The notes beneath the pieces are model-generated. The model had not been told where the DNA came from, ran no database searches, and saw nothing but the letters and a program-made list of their open reading frames with translations. Positions 54,598 to 63,862 of a stretch of DNA of 64,000 bases are shown one piece after another; the first letter of the stretch is position 1, and each line of letters opens with the position of its first letter. Source of the DNA: Niabella insulamsoli (GTDB lineage: Bacteria > Bacteroidota > Bacteroidia > Chitinophagales > Chitinophagaceae); assembly GCF_039652435.2 (NCBI RefSeq), contig NZ_CP190246.1, forward strand, positions 1,054,001 to 1,118,000, written 5' to 3'. The position numbers and the translations under genes were made by a program.

Positions 54598-55752
54598 ATG
54601 GTTAAAGGATTTTTGCTTTTAGGTTTTATCTGTTTGAACATGGTTGGCGGATTGTTGGCGCAGCCGCGGCCGCCTATGATGGGTTGGAGCAGCTGGAACG
54701 AATTTCGTATCCACATCAACGAAAAAATGATCAGGGAACAAGCCGATGCCATGATTGCAACCGGCCTTCATGATGCCGGTTATCAGTTTGTCAATATTGA
54801 CGATGGCTATTTTGGCGGGCGCGAGGCGTCCGGAAAACTGTTTGTAGAGGCTAAAAAATTTCCCTCCGGCATGGCGGCGCTCACCTCTTATATTCATCAT
54901 AAGGGACTGAAAACAGGTATTTATACCGACGCTGGAAAAAATACCTGCGGGTCCATTTGGGATAAGGATCCTAATGGCTTTGGGGTCGGTATTTACGGGC
55001 ATGTCGAGCAGGATTGCCAACTGTTTTTTAAAGAATGGGGTTTTGATTTTTTAAAAGTAGATTGGTGCGGTGGTGAAAAGATGAAGCTTGATGAGCAAAC
55101 GGAATACACCAAAATTATCAAAGCCGTAAAAGCGATCGACCCCGCAATCGGGTTTAATATTTGCCGCTGGCAATTCCCAGGCGAATGGGCCATCAGGCTC
55201 GCCGATTCCTGGAGAATGTCGCACGATATCGGAAATAATTTCAAGTCGATTTTAAAAATTATTGACCAAAATGCAGACTTATATCAATATGCGTCGCCAG
55301 GGCATTATAACGATATGGACATTTTGCAGGTGGGCCGCGGTATGACCTATGAGGAAGATAAGACTCATTTTTCGATGTGGTGCATGCTCAATTCACCCCT
55401 GATGGCGGGTAATGATTTGCGAAAAATGACAGATGAAACGCTTCGGTTGCTTACAAATAAAGAGCTCATTGCTATTAACCAGGATATCAGCCAGGTGCAG
55501 GCGCGGCGTGTGTTTAAAGACGGCCATACAGAAGTTTGGATGAAGCGCTTGAAAAATAAAAAGGAGCATGCTATTGCCATTTTAAACCGCAGCGATAAAA
55601 CTTCTTATTTTACAATACCCACTGAAAAACTCGGCCTGAAAAATAAGTACAAGGTCCGGGATTTATGGAAGCATCAAAACCTTGGCAGGCTAAAAAGCCT
55701 GGGGAGTCTGGAGGTTGCTGGCCATGGGGTAGTCATCTTAAAGGTTTATTAG
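54598..55752 (+). CDS. GH27 alpha-galactosidase or beta-L-arabinopyranosidase
   Basis: A 384-residue secreted enzyme, signal peptide about 1-21. PPMMGWSSWNEF opens the barrel, FVNIDDGYFGG carries the conserved Asp pair, the nucleophile Asp155 is in FLKVDWCGG and acid/base Asp210 is in WRMSHDIGNN. Tyr/Asn-rich SPGHYNDMDILQVG follows. It ends in a beta-sandwich. GH27 covers both alpha-galactosidases and beta-L-arabinopyranosidases, and the difference rests on one or two residues in the pocket that I cannot place with certainty. Either would suit side chains of arabinogalactan or pectin. Confidence 0.92.
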   Translation: MVKGFLLLGFICLNMVGGLLAQPRPPMMGWSSWNEFRIHINEKMIREQADAMIATGLHDAGYQFVNIDDGYFGGREASGKLFVEAKKFPSGMAALTSYIHHKGLKTGIYTDAGKNTCGSIWDKDPNGFGVGIYGHVEQDCQLFFKEWGFDFLKVDWCGGEKMKLDEQTEYTKIIKAVKAIDPAIGFNICRWQFPGEWAIRLADSWRMSHDIGNNFKSILKIIDQNADLYQYASPGHYNDMDILQVGRGMTYEEDKTHFSMWCMLNSPLMAGNDLRKMTDETLRLLTNKELIAINQDISQVQARRVFKDGHTEVWMKRLKNKKEHAIAILNRSDKTSYFTIPTEKLGLKNKYKVRDLWKHQNLGRLKSLGSLEVAGHGVVILKVY

Positions 55753-55930
55753 GATATATCGAAATGCTTTCAAAGAAAAAACCCTTGCGTGTCTTTAAAA
55801 AAATACTTCAAACGTTTTCGTTCTTTTCAATGAATTAATTACATATTTTTAAGGGCTTAGGAACAATTAAACTTGCCGGCAAAATGAGAAGATCTGTTTT
55901 AAAGCCCCGCCAATAAAAAAAAATAATCTA

Positions 55931-57472
55931 ATGAGAAAGCTGTTTCTATCCCTTGCCTTTGTTTCCGGTTTATCGTGTGTGAATGCACAATCCGTGCAGG
56001 CAACCCTTTTGCCCGATAGTGCGCAAACAATTATCAGTAAGCATATTTATGGCCATTTTGCAGAACATTTGGGGCGCTGCATTTACGATGGTTTTTGGGT
56101 AGATGAAGAGCTGGATGTCAGAAAGCAGGGACGTATTCGGCTGGACGTAGTAGAAGCATTAAAAAAAATTAAGATTCCCAACCTGCGGTGGCCGGGTGGC
56201 TGCTTTGCCGATGAATATCACTGGCGTGATGGCATTGGTAAATATACCGAACGCCCTAAAATGGTAAATACCAACTGGGGCGGCGTTTCGGAAGACAACA
56301 GTTTTGGAACGCATGAGTTCCTGGAGCTTTGTGAATTATTAAATACAGAGCCCTACGTTGCCGGAAATGTCGGCAGCGGAACGGTTGAAGAAATGGCAAA
56401 ATGGGTAGAATATCTCAACTCGCCGGCGCAAAGCACGATGACCGAACTCAGGAAACAGAACGGACGGGAAAAGCCCTGGAAAGTGACCTATTGGGGAGTT
56501 GGGAACGAGAGCTGGGGTTGCGGCGGCAATATGAGACCAGAGTATTATGCCGACTTGTACCGGCGCTACGCCACCTACGCAAGAAATTACCCGGGCGCCC
56601 CGCTTAAAAAAATTGCAAGCGGCGCTAACGCCGGTGATTACCGTTGGACGGAAGTGCTGATGAAGAATATACCGCGCAATCAAATGTGGGGCCTGACGCT
56701 TCATTACTACACCCTACCAACCGGCAATTGGGGCAAGAAAGGATCGGCCACTGCTTTTGACGAGGCGCAATATTTTCAAACTATGAAGAATTGCCTGCAT
56801 ATGGAAGAACTGGTGCAAAAGCATTCAGAGATCATGGATAAGTATGATAAAGAAAAGCGGGTGGCATTAGTAGTCGATGAATGGGGCATTTGGACGGATG
56901 TGGAACCGGGCACCAATCCCGGGTTTTTGTATCAGCAGAACAGCCTGCGCGATGCGCTGATCGCCGGAACCACGCTCAATATTTTTAACAACCATGCCGA
57001 CCGCGTAAAAATGGCCAACCTGGCGCAAACCGTGAATGTTTTGCAGTCGATGATCCTTACCAAAGGAAAAGAAATGTTGCTTACGCCTACCTATTATGTA
57101 TTTGATTTATTCACGGGTCATATGGACGGGCGCTTGATTCCTTTTCATTTTACAAGCCCCGACTACGCCAATGGAACTGAAAAAATTCCTGCCGTTAACG
57201 CCTCGGCCTCGATAGATGAAGCGGGTAACATTCATATCACTTTTGTGAATATCGATGCAGGAAAAGATATTACCATCAACGCAACGCTAAAAGGAAAGGT
57301 TTATAAGAATGTTAGCGGCCGCATGCTTACCTCGGCTAAATTCAATGATATTAATACTTTTGAAAATAAAGGAAAGGTAGCGCCCACTGGTTTTGATGGC
57401 GCCCGTTTGTCCGGCAACAATCTGGTGGTTAAACTACCAAAGCTGAGCGTGGTAAGCGTTACGTTAAACTAA
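55931..57472 (+). CDS. GH51 alpha-L-arabinofuranosidase, secreted
   Basis: A 513-residue enzyme with a signal peptide (about 1-20). GH51 motifs are clear: NLRWPGGCFADEYHWRDGIG (85-104), WGVGNESWGCGG with acid/base Glu193, and LVVDEWGIW with nucleophile Glu317. The C-terminal jelly-roll domain ends in SVVSVTLN. It releases terminal alpha-L-arabinofuranose from arabinan, arabinogalactan or arabinoxylan. Many GH51 enzymes are cytosolic, so the export signal is notable. It is preceded by a 178-base gap and may have its own promoter; none is evident. Confidence 0.95.
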   Translation: MRKLFLSLAFVSGLSCVNAQSVQATLLPDSAQTIISKHIYGHFAEHLGRCIYDGFWVDEELDVRKQGRIRLDVVEALKKIKIPNLRWPGGCFADEYHWRDGIGKYTERPKMVNTNWGGVSEDNSFGTHEFLELCELLNTEPYVAGNVGSGTVEEMAKWVEYLNSPAQSTMTELRKQNGREKPWKVTYWGVGNESWGCGGNMRPEYYADLYRRYATYARNYPGAPLKKIASGANAGDYRWTEVLMKNIPRNQMWGLTLHYYTLPTGNWGKKGSATAFDEAQYFQTMKNCLHMEELVQKHSEIMDKYDKEKRVALVVDEWGIWTDVEPGTNPGFLYQQNSLRDALIAGTTLNIFNNHADRVKMANLAQTVNVLQSMILTKGKEMLLTPTYYVFDLFTGHMDGRLIPFHFTSPDYANGTEKIPAVNASASIDEAGNIHITFVNIDAGKDITINATLKGKVYKNVSGRMLTSAKFNDINTFENKGKVAPTGFDGARLSGNNLVVKLPKLSVVSVTLN

Positions 57473-57563
57473 TAACCGGGATGCCAGTCTTAACGCGATA
57501 TAATAAATTTTTAACCGGGGTGGCACGAAAGCATTAAACATGTCGAACCTCTAAATCTTATGT

Positions 57564-58622
57564 ATGGTAAGAAAATATTTTTTGGCGCTTTTTATTATTG
57601 TTGGAATTGCCGGTTGCAAAACGGCGTCGCTGCTCACGGACTACGGCATCGAGAAAGGCGATGAGTATGCTTCGATTGCCGTATTGCCCGACACGCAGTA
57701 TTACACAGCGTTGCGGCATGGTGGAACGATGAAGATGTTTGAAAACCAGGTGGACTGGATTCTAAAAAATTATAAAAAGGAAAAGATCGCTTATGTGATT
57801 CATCTGGGCGATATTACTGATCATAATGCACCTGCCGAATGGGAGCGCGCTAAAGAGCAGATGTATCGGCTCGATGCAACCGGTGTACCCTACGGCCTTG
57901 CGGTAGGAAATCATGATCAGTCGCCCAATGGTACGCCTGCTCTTAGTAGTGATACAACGCAATATGCACGGTACTTTGGGCGGAACCATTTCGGCAACCG
58001 GTCCTGGTTTGGCGGCGCTTTGAGCAGCAACAGCAACACAGAAGCCCATTTTGATATCTTCTCGGCCAACGGAGAAAAATATATGGTCGTTTATTTCCCT
58101 TACAACCAGCCGGGCAGCAAGGGCTTTCATGCCGGCTACGAGAAGACAGTTTTGAAATGGGCAGACAGCGTGTTGTCCGTTCATCCCGATCGCAAAGCGA
58201 TCCTCGTGTCGCACAGCATGCTGAGCCGTCCGAAAGTTACAACTAGTGGCGACAAGCCGGGTATGGGCGACAATAGCTCCGAAAGCAATTTCACTAAGCA
58301 GGGCCAGAGCATTTATGAAATGGCGAAAAAACATAGCAATGTTTTCCTGATGCTCGGCGGGCATATTGCCGGTGAGGGCTTTAGAAAAGATACCTACAAC
58401 GGAAATATTATTAAAACCTATTTGCAGGATTATCAATCGCGCCAAAGCCCGCCCTATGGGGGTTCGAAAGATCGCAACGGCGGAAGCGGAACGATGCGCC
58501 TGATGCGCCTGAATAAAACTAAGCAAACGCTAAGTGTGCTTACTTTTACGCCGCAGGCCAATGGTTCGGTGATTAAGGAGCAGGATGGCGACAGCGAGTT
58601 TACACATGGATTATATAACTAA
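57564..58622 (+). CDS. Metallophosphoesterase-family lipoprotein
   Basis: A 352-residue lipoprotein with lipobox GIAGC (Cys18). Calcineurin-like motifs are ordered as expected: LPDTQ with Asp43, HLGDITDH with Asp83, VGNHDQ with Asn116 and His117, LVSHSML and LGGHIAGEG. It can hydrolyse phosphate esters or act on phosphorylated glycans; such proteins appear occasionally in glycan loci. Substrate unknown. The next gene starts 17 bases later, so co-transcription with the uronate SDR is likely. Confidence 0.88.
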   Translation: MVRKYFLALFIIVGIAGCKTASLLTDYGIEKGDEYASIAVLPDTQYYTALRHGGTMKMFENQVDWILKNYKKEKIAYVIHLGDITDHNAPAEWERAKEQMYRLDATGVPYGLAVGNHDQSPNGTPALSSDTTQYARYFGRNHFGNRSWFGGALSSNSNTEAHFDIFSANGEKYMVVYFPYNQPGSKGFHAGYEKTVLKWADSVLSVHPDRKAILVSHSMLSRPKVTTSGDKPGMGDNSSESNFTKQGQSIYEMAKKHSNVFLMLGGHIAGEGFRKDTYNGNIIKTYLQDYQSRQSPPYGGSKDRNGGSGTMRLMRLNKTKQTLSVLTFTPQANGSVIKEQDGDSEFTHGLYN

Positions 58623-58639
58623 AAATCAAACTTTTTTGA

Positions 58640-59464
58640 ATGAAGACGAGTAACAAATTTTCTCTTGACGGTAAAGTAATTATTGTAACAGGCGCGACAG
58701 GTGTTTTGGGCCATTCTTTTATTAAAGATCTGGCAACGCAGGGGGCCATCGTGGGCGTGTTGGGACGTAATGAAAAAGTTGCGGAGGAAAGAGTTGCTGA
58801 AATTGAGCAAGCTGGCGGAAAGGCGATTGCTTTGATCGCCGATGTTAGTGATCAGGCACAGTTGGAGGCCGCCTGCAAAAAAGTGCTGGATAAATTTCAA
58901 AAAATAGACGGGCTGGTAAATGCGGCAGGTGGAAACCAGCCGGGCGCGGTGGTTCAACCCAATGATCAGGTTTTTGAATTGAATATGGACGCGCTCAAAC
59001 AGGTAATGGATTTGAATTTGTTTGGCACCTTGCTCCCTACTCAGATTTTTGGAAAAGCGATTGCGGAAACATCTCAGCGTGGCAGTATTGTGAACATTTC
59101 TTCGGTTGCCGCTCACGGCGCGGTGACAAGAGTGTTGGGCTATAGTCTGGCAAAAACGGCTATTGAGGCTTATACAAAATGGTTCGCTGTTGAAATGGCC
59201 AATCGATATGGTGACAAGCTGCGGATGAACGCGCTCGTGCCGGGCTTTTTCCTGGCCGAACAAAATCGCCGCCTCCTGACAAATGAAGACGGTTCCTATA
59301 CCGATCGCGGGGAGAAAGTAATCAGGAGCACGCCCTACAAAAGGTTTGGCAATCCGGACGAACTCACCGGCGCCCTGATTTGGTTGTTGAGCGATGAGTC
59401 TACTTTTGTAAACGGCACTTCCATCAAAGTGGATGGCGGCTTCACTGTTTTTAGCGGCGTTTAA
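58640..59464 (+). CDS. SDR-family D-mannonate oxidoreductase-like enzyme
   Basis: A 274-residue cytosolic short-chain dehydrogenase. The Rossmann motif TGATGVLG lies at 17-24, NAAGG at 94-98, the catalytic Ser near 154 and Tyr168/Lys172 in GYSLAK. Its overall sequence resembles SDR-type fructuronate reductases (UxuB of Bacillus), which interconvert D-fructuronate and D-mannonate in glucuronate breakdown. With a GH115 enzyme four genes upstream this fits uptake and use of released glucuronate. The name is by resemblance only; a uronate isomerase and mannonate dehydratase are not in the window. Confidence 0.8.
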   Translation: MKTSNKFSLDGKVIIVTGATGVLGHSFIKDLATQGAIVGVLGRNEKVAEERVAEIEQAGGKAIALIADVSDQAQLEAACKKVLDKFQKIDGLVNAAGGNQPGAVVQPNDQVFELNMDALKQVMDLNLFGTLLPTQIFGKAIAETSQRGSIVNISSVAAHGAVTRVLGYSLAKTAIEAYTKWFAVEMANRYGDKLRMNALVPGFFLAEQNRRLLTNEDGSYTDRGEKVIRSTPYKRFGNPDELTGALIWLLSDESTFVNGTSIKVDGGFTVFSGV

Positions 59465-59492
59465 AAAGCTTTGTCATAAAAGTTTTTAAATT

Positions 59493-60368
59493 ATGGACAA
59501 GAAATACACCCTGCAAAATGAGCGGATGAAAATAGCGGTGGCTGCGAAAGGCGCTGAACTACAGCAAATCGAAGATCTTAAGAGTGGCCAGTCGTACATG
59601 TGGCACGGTGGCGAACCATGGCCCAAATATGCGCCGGTTTTATTTCCCATCGTTGGCGCTCTGAAAGAGGGTGTTTATCATTTTAAGGGAAAGCAATATC
59701 AATTGCCGCGTCATGGTTTCGCGCGCGACAGGGTTTTTGACCTTCATGTGCAAACGCCCACGACATTGTCCTTTGTTTTGACAAGCGATGATGCTACGCT
59801 GGCGATATATCCTTTTCAATTCGAATTTTATATTAATTATATCCTGCTCGACAACGGCCTAGAAGTGAAGTATAGCGTCATCAATAAAGGCGGCGATGAT
59901 ATGTTTTTTTCAGTCGGTGGCCATCCGGCATTTAAGCTGCCGCTGTTTGCGGGTGATCAATACGAAGATTATACTATTGAATTTGAAAAGAAAGAAAATA
60001 CGGGCCGTTGGTTATTAGACAATGGTTTGATCAAATCCGCTTCAGCGCCGCTTTTACATAACAGCAGCATTTTGCCCATTCGAAAAGACTTATTTTATCA
60101 GGATGCTATTGTGTTGAAGCATTTAAACAGTTCGAAGCTACAACTATTATCGTCAAAATCAGGGGCAGGCTTTGCTTTCGATTTTGCAGGGTTTCCTTAT
60201 CTCGGGATATGGGCTGCACCAAATGCTGACTTTATTTGTATCGAACCCTGGTGTGGTATTGCGGATGCCGTTGATAGCTCGCAGGAATTGAGTGAAAAAG
60301 AGGGGATTCATAAACTCGCCTCGCACGAAACCTTTGAAAGAAGCTGGCAATTTACGACCATTGGTTAG
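59493..60368 (+). CDS. Aldose 1-epimerase (galactose mutarotase)-like protein
   Basis: A 291-residue cytosolic beta-sandwich protein. It has the LacX-like pattern with LPRHGFARDRVFDLH, SVGGHPAFKLPL carrying the conserved catalytic His, and IWAAPNADFICIEPWCGIADA. Aldose epimerases interconvert alpha and beta anomers of free sugars, which would aid use of galactose, arabinose or uronic acids after import. It follows the SDR by 28 bases and closes the large plus-strand series. No further sugar-catabolic genes follow. Confidence 0.87.
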   Translation: MDKKYTLQNERMKIAVAAKGAELQQIEDLKSGQSYMWHGGEPWPKYAPVLFPIVGALKEGVYHFKGKQYQLPRHGFARDRVFDLHVQTPTTLSFVLTSDDATLAIYPFQFEFYINYILLDNGLEVKYSVINKGGDDMFFSVGGHPAFKLPLFAGDQYEDYTIEFEKKENTGRWLLDNGLIKSASAPLLHNSSILPIRKDLFYQDAIVLKHLNSSKLQLLSSKSGAGFAFDFAGFPYLGIWAAPNADFICIEPWCGIADAVDSSQELSEKEGIHKLASHETFERSWQFTTIG

Positions 60369-60509
60369 CGTATTCCAAAAATTCTGAAAGCGGCCGCCAG
60401 GCATCAGCGTCTTCAAAAAAAACGGCCAATCTCGGGTTGCCGTAATAAATATAACATTTCAACTTCTCGCGTTTTCGGGTTTATCAATTATCTTTCGGCC
60501 CGTTAAACA

Positions 60510-62831
60510 ATGGAAAAAACAGTCTTCTTTTTACTTTTTATATTTTCTGCCATCGCAGCAACTAGTCAGCAAAAGCACACGCTGAGCGGAACGATTCGTT
60601 CGCAACGAAGCGGCGAAACAATTATTGGTGCGAGCGTGCGGTCTATAAATGGAACCGAAGGAACGGTGAGTAATGAATATGGTTTTTTCTCACTGACTTT
60701 GCCGGAGGGGGATTATGAAATCGAATTTTCGGCGATCAGTTTTGAGACCTCGGTAGAACAAATAAAGCTAACGGAGAATTTTTCGAAAAATATACTTTTA
60801 CCGGATGAAGTAAAGGACCTGGAACAGGTTACAGTGTCTGCAACCGGAAAAGGCCGAACGATAACCGGCACGCAAATGGGCGTTGAAAGGCTGAGCATAC
60901 AAGAGGTGAAAACCATTCCCATGCTGCTGGGCGAGCGCGACATTCTGAAAGCGATTCAATTATTGCCGGGCATCAAACAGGCGGGCGACGGGAATAGCGG
61001 TTTTTATGTACGGGGCGGCAGTGCTGATCAAAACCTCATTTTGCTCGATGAAGCGCAGGTATATAATGCGTCGCATTTGCTGGGCTTTTTCTCTACTTTT
61101 AATTCAGATGCTGTTAAAGACATTACGGTTTACAAAGGCGGTATGCCGGCGCAGTATGGCGGGCGACTGTCGTCTGTGCTCGACGTTAAAATGAACGAAG
61201 GCAATAACCAAAATTTTGAATTAAGCGGCGGCATCGGGCTCATTTCAGCGAAACTCAACCTGGAAGGGCCGATTCAAAAAAATAAATCGTCCTTTTTGCT
61301 TTCGGGCCGCCGCACCTATGCCGACGTATTTGTGCCACTGGCAAAAGATACCGCCATCAGGAAAAACAGGCTTTACTTTTATGACTATAATGCCAAGCTC
61401 AACTATCAGCTGGGCAAGAAAGACAATCTTTATATATCGGGATATTTCGGCAGGGACTATTTAAAGTTTGACCAACAATTTGGCATCAACTGGGGAAATA
61501 TAACCGGCACGGCCAGGTGGAACCATATCTTTAACAGCAGGCTGTTTTCAAATACGTCTTTTATCTACAGCGATTTTGATTATAATATTAATATCAATAA
61601 CCCCAATAACGATCTTGATATTTATTCTAAAATCCGTGACCTGAATCTGAAACAAGAATTTCAATGGTATGCCGGCAGCGCCCATTCGATGCGCTTTGGC
61701 TTTAATTCTACTTATCACAAAATAAGGCCGGGCGATGTTACGTCGTCGGGCACGGCGAGCTTCAATAATTTTTATTTACAAGACCGCTACTCCTGGGAGA
61801 ATGCTTTGTTTGCGACCGACACCTGGAAGGCGGCGCCCTGGCTCAACCTCACCTATGGCGCGCGACTAACGTCCTTTGCTATTTTGGGCGAGGGTGATTT
61901 CTATAATATTGACAGCGATGGAAATGTTACCGACACGCTTTCTTACGCGAAAAATCGACTGGTGAAAAATTACATCAATATCGAGCCGCGTCTTGCTGCA
62001 AGTTTTATTCTAAACCGCACCACTTCTGTCAAAGCATCTTATGTGAGAAATGTGCAGAACCTGCATCTCATGTCTAATTCAACCACGGGCGCTCCAACTG
62101 ATAAATGGCTGGCGAGCACCAATATTATCAAACCTGAAATTGCCGACCAGGTAGCCTTGGGCTGGTACAAAAACTTCGCGGGCTCGCGTTATGAATTTTC
62201 AACGGAGGCGTATTACAAAAAAATGTACAATCAGATAGATTACAGGCCTGGCGCGGATGTTTTTACCAATGATGCTATCGAGTCGCAAATTTTATTCGGT
62301 ATTGGAAGAGCCTACGGGTGGGAGGTTTTTTTAAAAAAGAAAACGGGAAAAGCTACCGGTTGGATCAGTTACACATTATCTAAAACAGAAAGGAAGATTG
62401 ATGGGATTAACGACGGCGCCTGGTACAACGCCCGCCAGGACCGGACGCATGATGTGGCAATCGTGTTCAACTATCAGCTCAACAGGAAATGGAATCTTGC
62501 CGCCAACTGGATTTATTACACGGGAGATGCAGTAACGTATCCCAACGGGAAATATGTAATCGACAATCAACTGGTGTTCTATTACACAAAAAGAAATGCC
62601 GACCGCATGCCGGCCTACCATCGTTTAGACCTCGGCGCAACCTGGTTGTTGAAAGATAAAAAGAAGTTTACTTCGGAGTTGGCATTCAGTGTGTTTAATG
62701 CCTATGGCCGTGAAAATCCTTATATCATTACGTTTGGCCAAAATGAGGATGATCCTTCAAAAACGGAAGCTGTTCAAACCTCACTTTTTAGATTTGTTCC
62801 TTCCATTTCGTATAACTTTAAGTTTAAATAA
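60510..62831 (+). CDS. TonB-dependent receptor with regulatory-like N-terminal domain
   Basis: A 773-residue outer-membrane receptor with a signal peptide (about 1-20). A carboxypeptidase-regulatory-like domain (about 23-110) is followed by a plug with QLLPGIKQAGDGNSGFYVRGGSADQN... split as IKQAGDGNSGFYVRGG and LILLDEAQVYNASHLLG, and a barrel ending RFVPSISYNFKFK. It is shorter than SusC and of the FecA-like type usually paired with DUF4249. Only one base separates it from the DUF4249 gene. The ligand is unknown. Confidence 0.9.
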   Translation: MEKTVFFLLFIFSAIAATSQQKHTLSGTIRSQRSGETIIGASVRSINGTEGTVSNEYGFFSLTLPEGDYEIEFSAISFETSVEQIKLTENFSKNILLPDEVKDLEQVTVSATGKGRTITGTQMGVERLSIQEVKTIPMLLGERDILKAIQLLPGIKQAGDGNSGFYVRGGSADQNLILLDEAQVYNASHLLGFFSTFNSDAVKDITVYKGGMPAQYGGRLSSVLDVKMNEGNNQNFELSGGIGLISAKLNLEGPIQKNKSSFLLSGRRTYADVFVPLAKDTAIRKNRLYFYDYNAKLNYQLGKKDNLYISGYFGRDYLKFDQQFGINWGNITGTARWNHIFNSRLFSNTSFIYSDFDYNININNPNNDLDIYSKIRDLNLKQEFQWYAGSAHSMRFGFNSTYHKIRPGDVTSSGTASFNNFYLQDRYSWENALFATDTWKAAPWLNLTYGARLTSFAILGEGDFYNIDSDGNVTDTLSYAKNRLVKNYINIEPRLAASFILNRTTSVKASYVRNVQNLHLMSNSTTGAPTDKWLASTNIIKPEIADQVALGWYKNFAGSRYEFSTEAYYKKMYNQIDYRPGADVFTNDAIESQILFGIGRAYGWEVFLKKKTGKATGWISYTLSKTERKIDGINDGAWYNARQDRTHDVAIVFNYQLNRKWNLAANWIYYTGDAVTYPNGKYVIDNQLVFYYTKRNADRMPAYHRLDLGATWLLKDKKKFTSELAFSVFNAYGRENPYIITFGQNEDDPSKTEAVQTSLFRFVPSISYNFKFK

Positions 62832-62832
62832 C

Positions 62833-63675
62833 GTGCGTCATTTTTTTAATATAGGGTTGGTGCTCTCTATCGCGTTGCTGGCGATTGGCTGCGAGCGCGT
62901 TATCAATGTTGATATCAAAGATGCCGCGCCGCGATTTGTGGTGGAAGGAATACTGACGGATGACAGTACCTGCCGCGTAAGGCTATCTCAGACCAGCAAT
63001 TTCAACGACACCATCAATTTGCGTGGATTGAGTAACGCAAGAGTAACGATTTTTGAAGAAGGCGGGGCAGGGGTGCTGCTTTCAGAAACGTCGGTGAAAG
63101 GGGTGTATAGGGCGCCTTTCACAGGAAAGCCGGGCCGTACTTATAATTTAAGAGTGGAGTATATGCCAGAAACAGCCAACAGTCCGCTCGTTTTCACCAG
63201 CACCTCGACAATGCCACGCAAAGTGCAGCTAGACAGTTTGTTTGTGACCCAACGTGTCTTCCTGGGGCAAAACCGGCGCATCGCTACTATTCGATTTAAA
63301 GACCCGGCAGCGCTGGGCAATGCGTATCGCTTTGTGCAGTACGTGGACGGGGAGGAAGAAACGACGATTTTTCTGGCGAAGGACGACCTTATCAATGGCA
63401 GGACGGTGGTCGATGAATTGCTTATATTCAACGATGAATATACGTTGAATAAATGCGACCAATTGCGCGTCGAACTGCAAAGTATCGATAAAGCAATTTA
63501 TTTGTTTTGGTATAGTTTAAGCCAGAGTTCGTTGGGCTCTTCTCAATCGGCCTCTCCCGGAAATCCTGCATCAAATATAAAGGGTGGGGCATTGGGTTAT
63601 TTCAGTGCGCATACGGTGTCTTCGCTCAACATAGCCGTGGATCCTGATTCAACCTGTAGTTATCCGGTGGACTAG
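62833..63675 (+). CDS. DUF4249 lipoprotein
   Basis: A 280-residue lipoprotein. The GTG at 62833, one base after the receptor stop, is the only start that places a signal peptide (RHFFNIGLVLSIALLAIGC) with the lipobox Cys at 20. The mature chain begins CERVINVDIKDAAPRFVVEG, a hallmark of DUF4249 proteins, and the family pattern RVRLSQTSNFND follows. DUF4249 proteins accompany TonB-dependent receptors in Bacteroidota and are thought to be surface lipoproteins that aid uptake; no substrate is known. The longer ORF from 62689 overlaps the receptor and is not used. Confidence 0.88.
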   Translation: MRHFFNIGLVLSIALLAIGCERVINVDIKDAAPRFVVEGILTDDSTCRVRLSQTSNFNDTINLRGLSNARVTIFEEGGAGVLLSETSVKGVYRAPFTGKPGRTYNLRVEYMPETANSPLVFTSTSTMPRKVQLDSLFVTQRVFLGQNRRIATIRFKDPAALGNAYRFVQYVDGEEETTIFLAKDDLINGRTVVDELLIFNDEYTLNKCDQLRVELQSIDKAIYLFWYSLSQSSLGSSQSASPGNPASNIKGGALGYFSAHTVSSLNIAVDPDSTCSYPVD

Positions 63676-63781
63676 CACCGGATTATTATCGCGGCGATGC
63701 CGGCAGAAAATTTGTATATTCAATTGCCGGATCATTTTATAAAAAGTCCATAATTCTTTGTCAAATTAATGGTGAAGAGCA

Positions 63782-63810
63782 TTGGAATTACTGATAGTGT
63801 TATATTTTCG
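63782..63810 (+). promoter_or_regulatory. Possible promoter of the LacI-family gene
   Basis: TTG (63782-63784) and TATATTTTCG (63801-63810) resemble the -33/-7 pattern but the -7 differs from TAnnTTTG in its last position. It lies about 53 bases before the ATG. Weak support. Confidence 0.35.
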
Positions 63811-63862
63811 CCCTCTTTAAAATCGAAATATAGCAATTAACTAACGATAGCTTTCTTAACGC

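Noticed and set aside
57762..58526. A 254-codon minus-strand open frame
   Set aside because: It lies opposite the metallophosphoesterase gene, which has clear motifs; the minus frame has none.
62689..62832. N-terminal extension of the DUF4249 gene
   Set aside because: It would overlap the receptor gene by 143 bases and hide the signal peptide; the GTG at 62833 is preferred.
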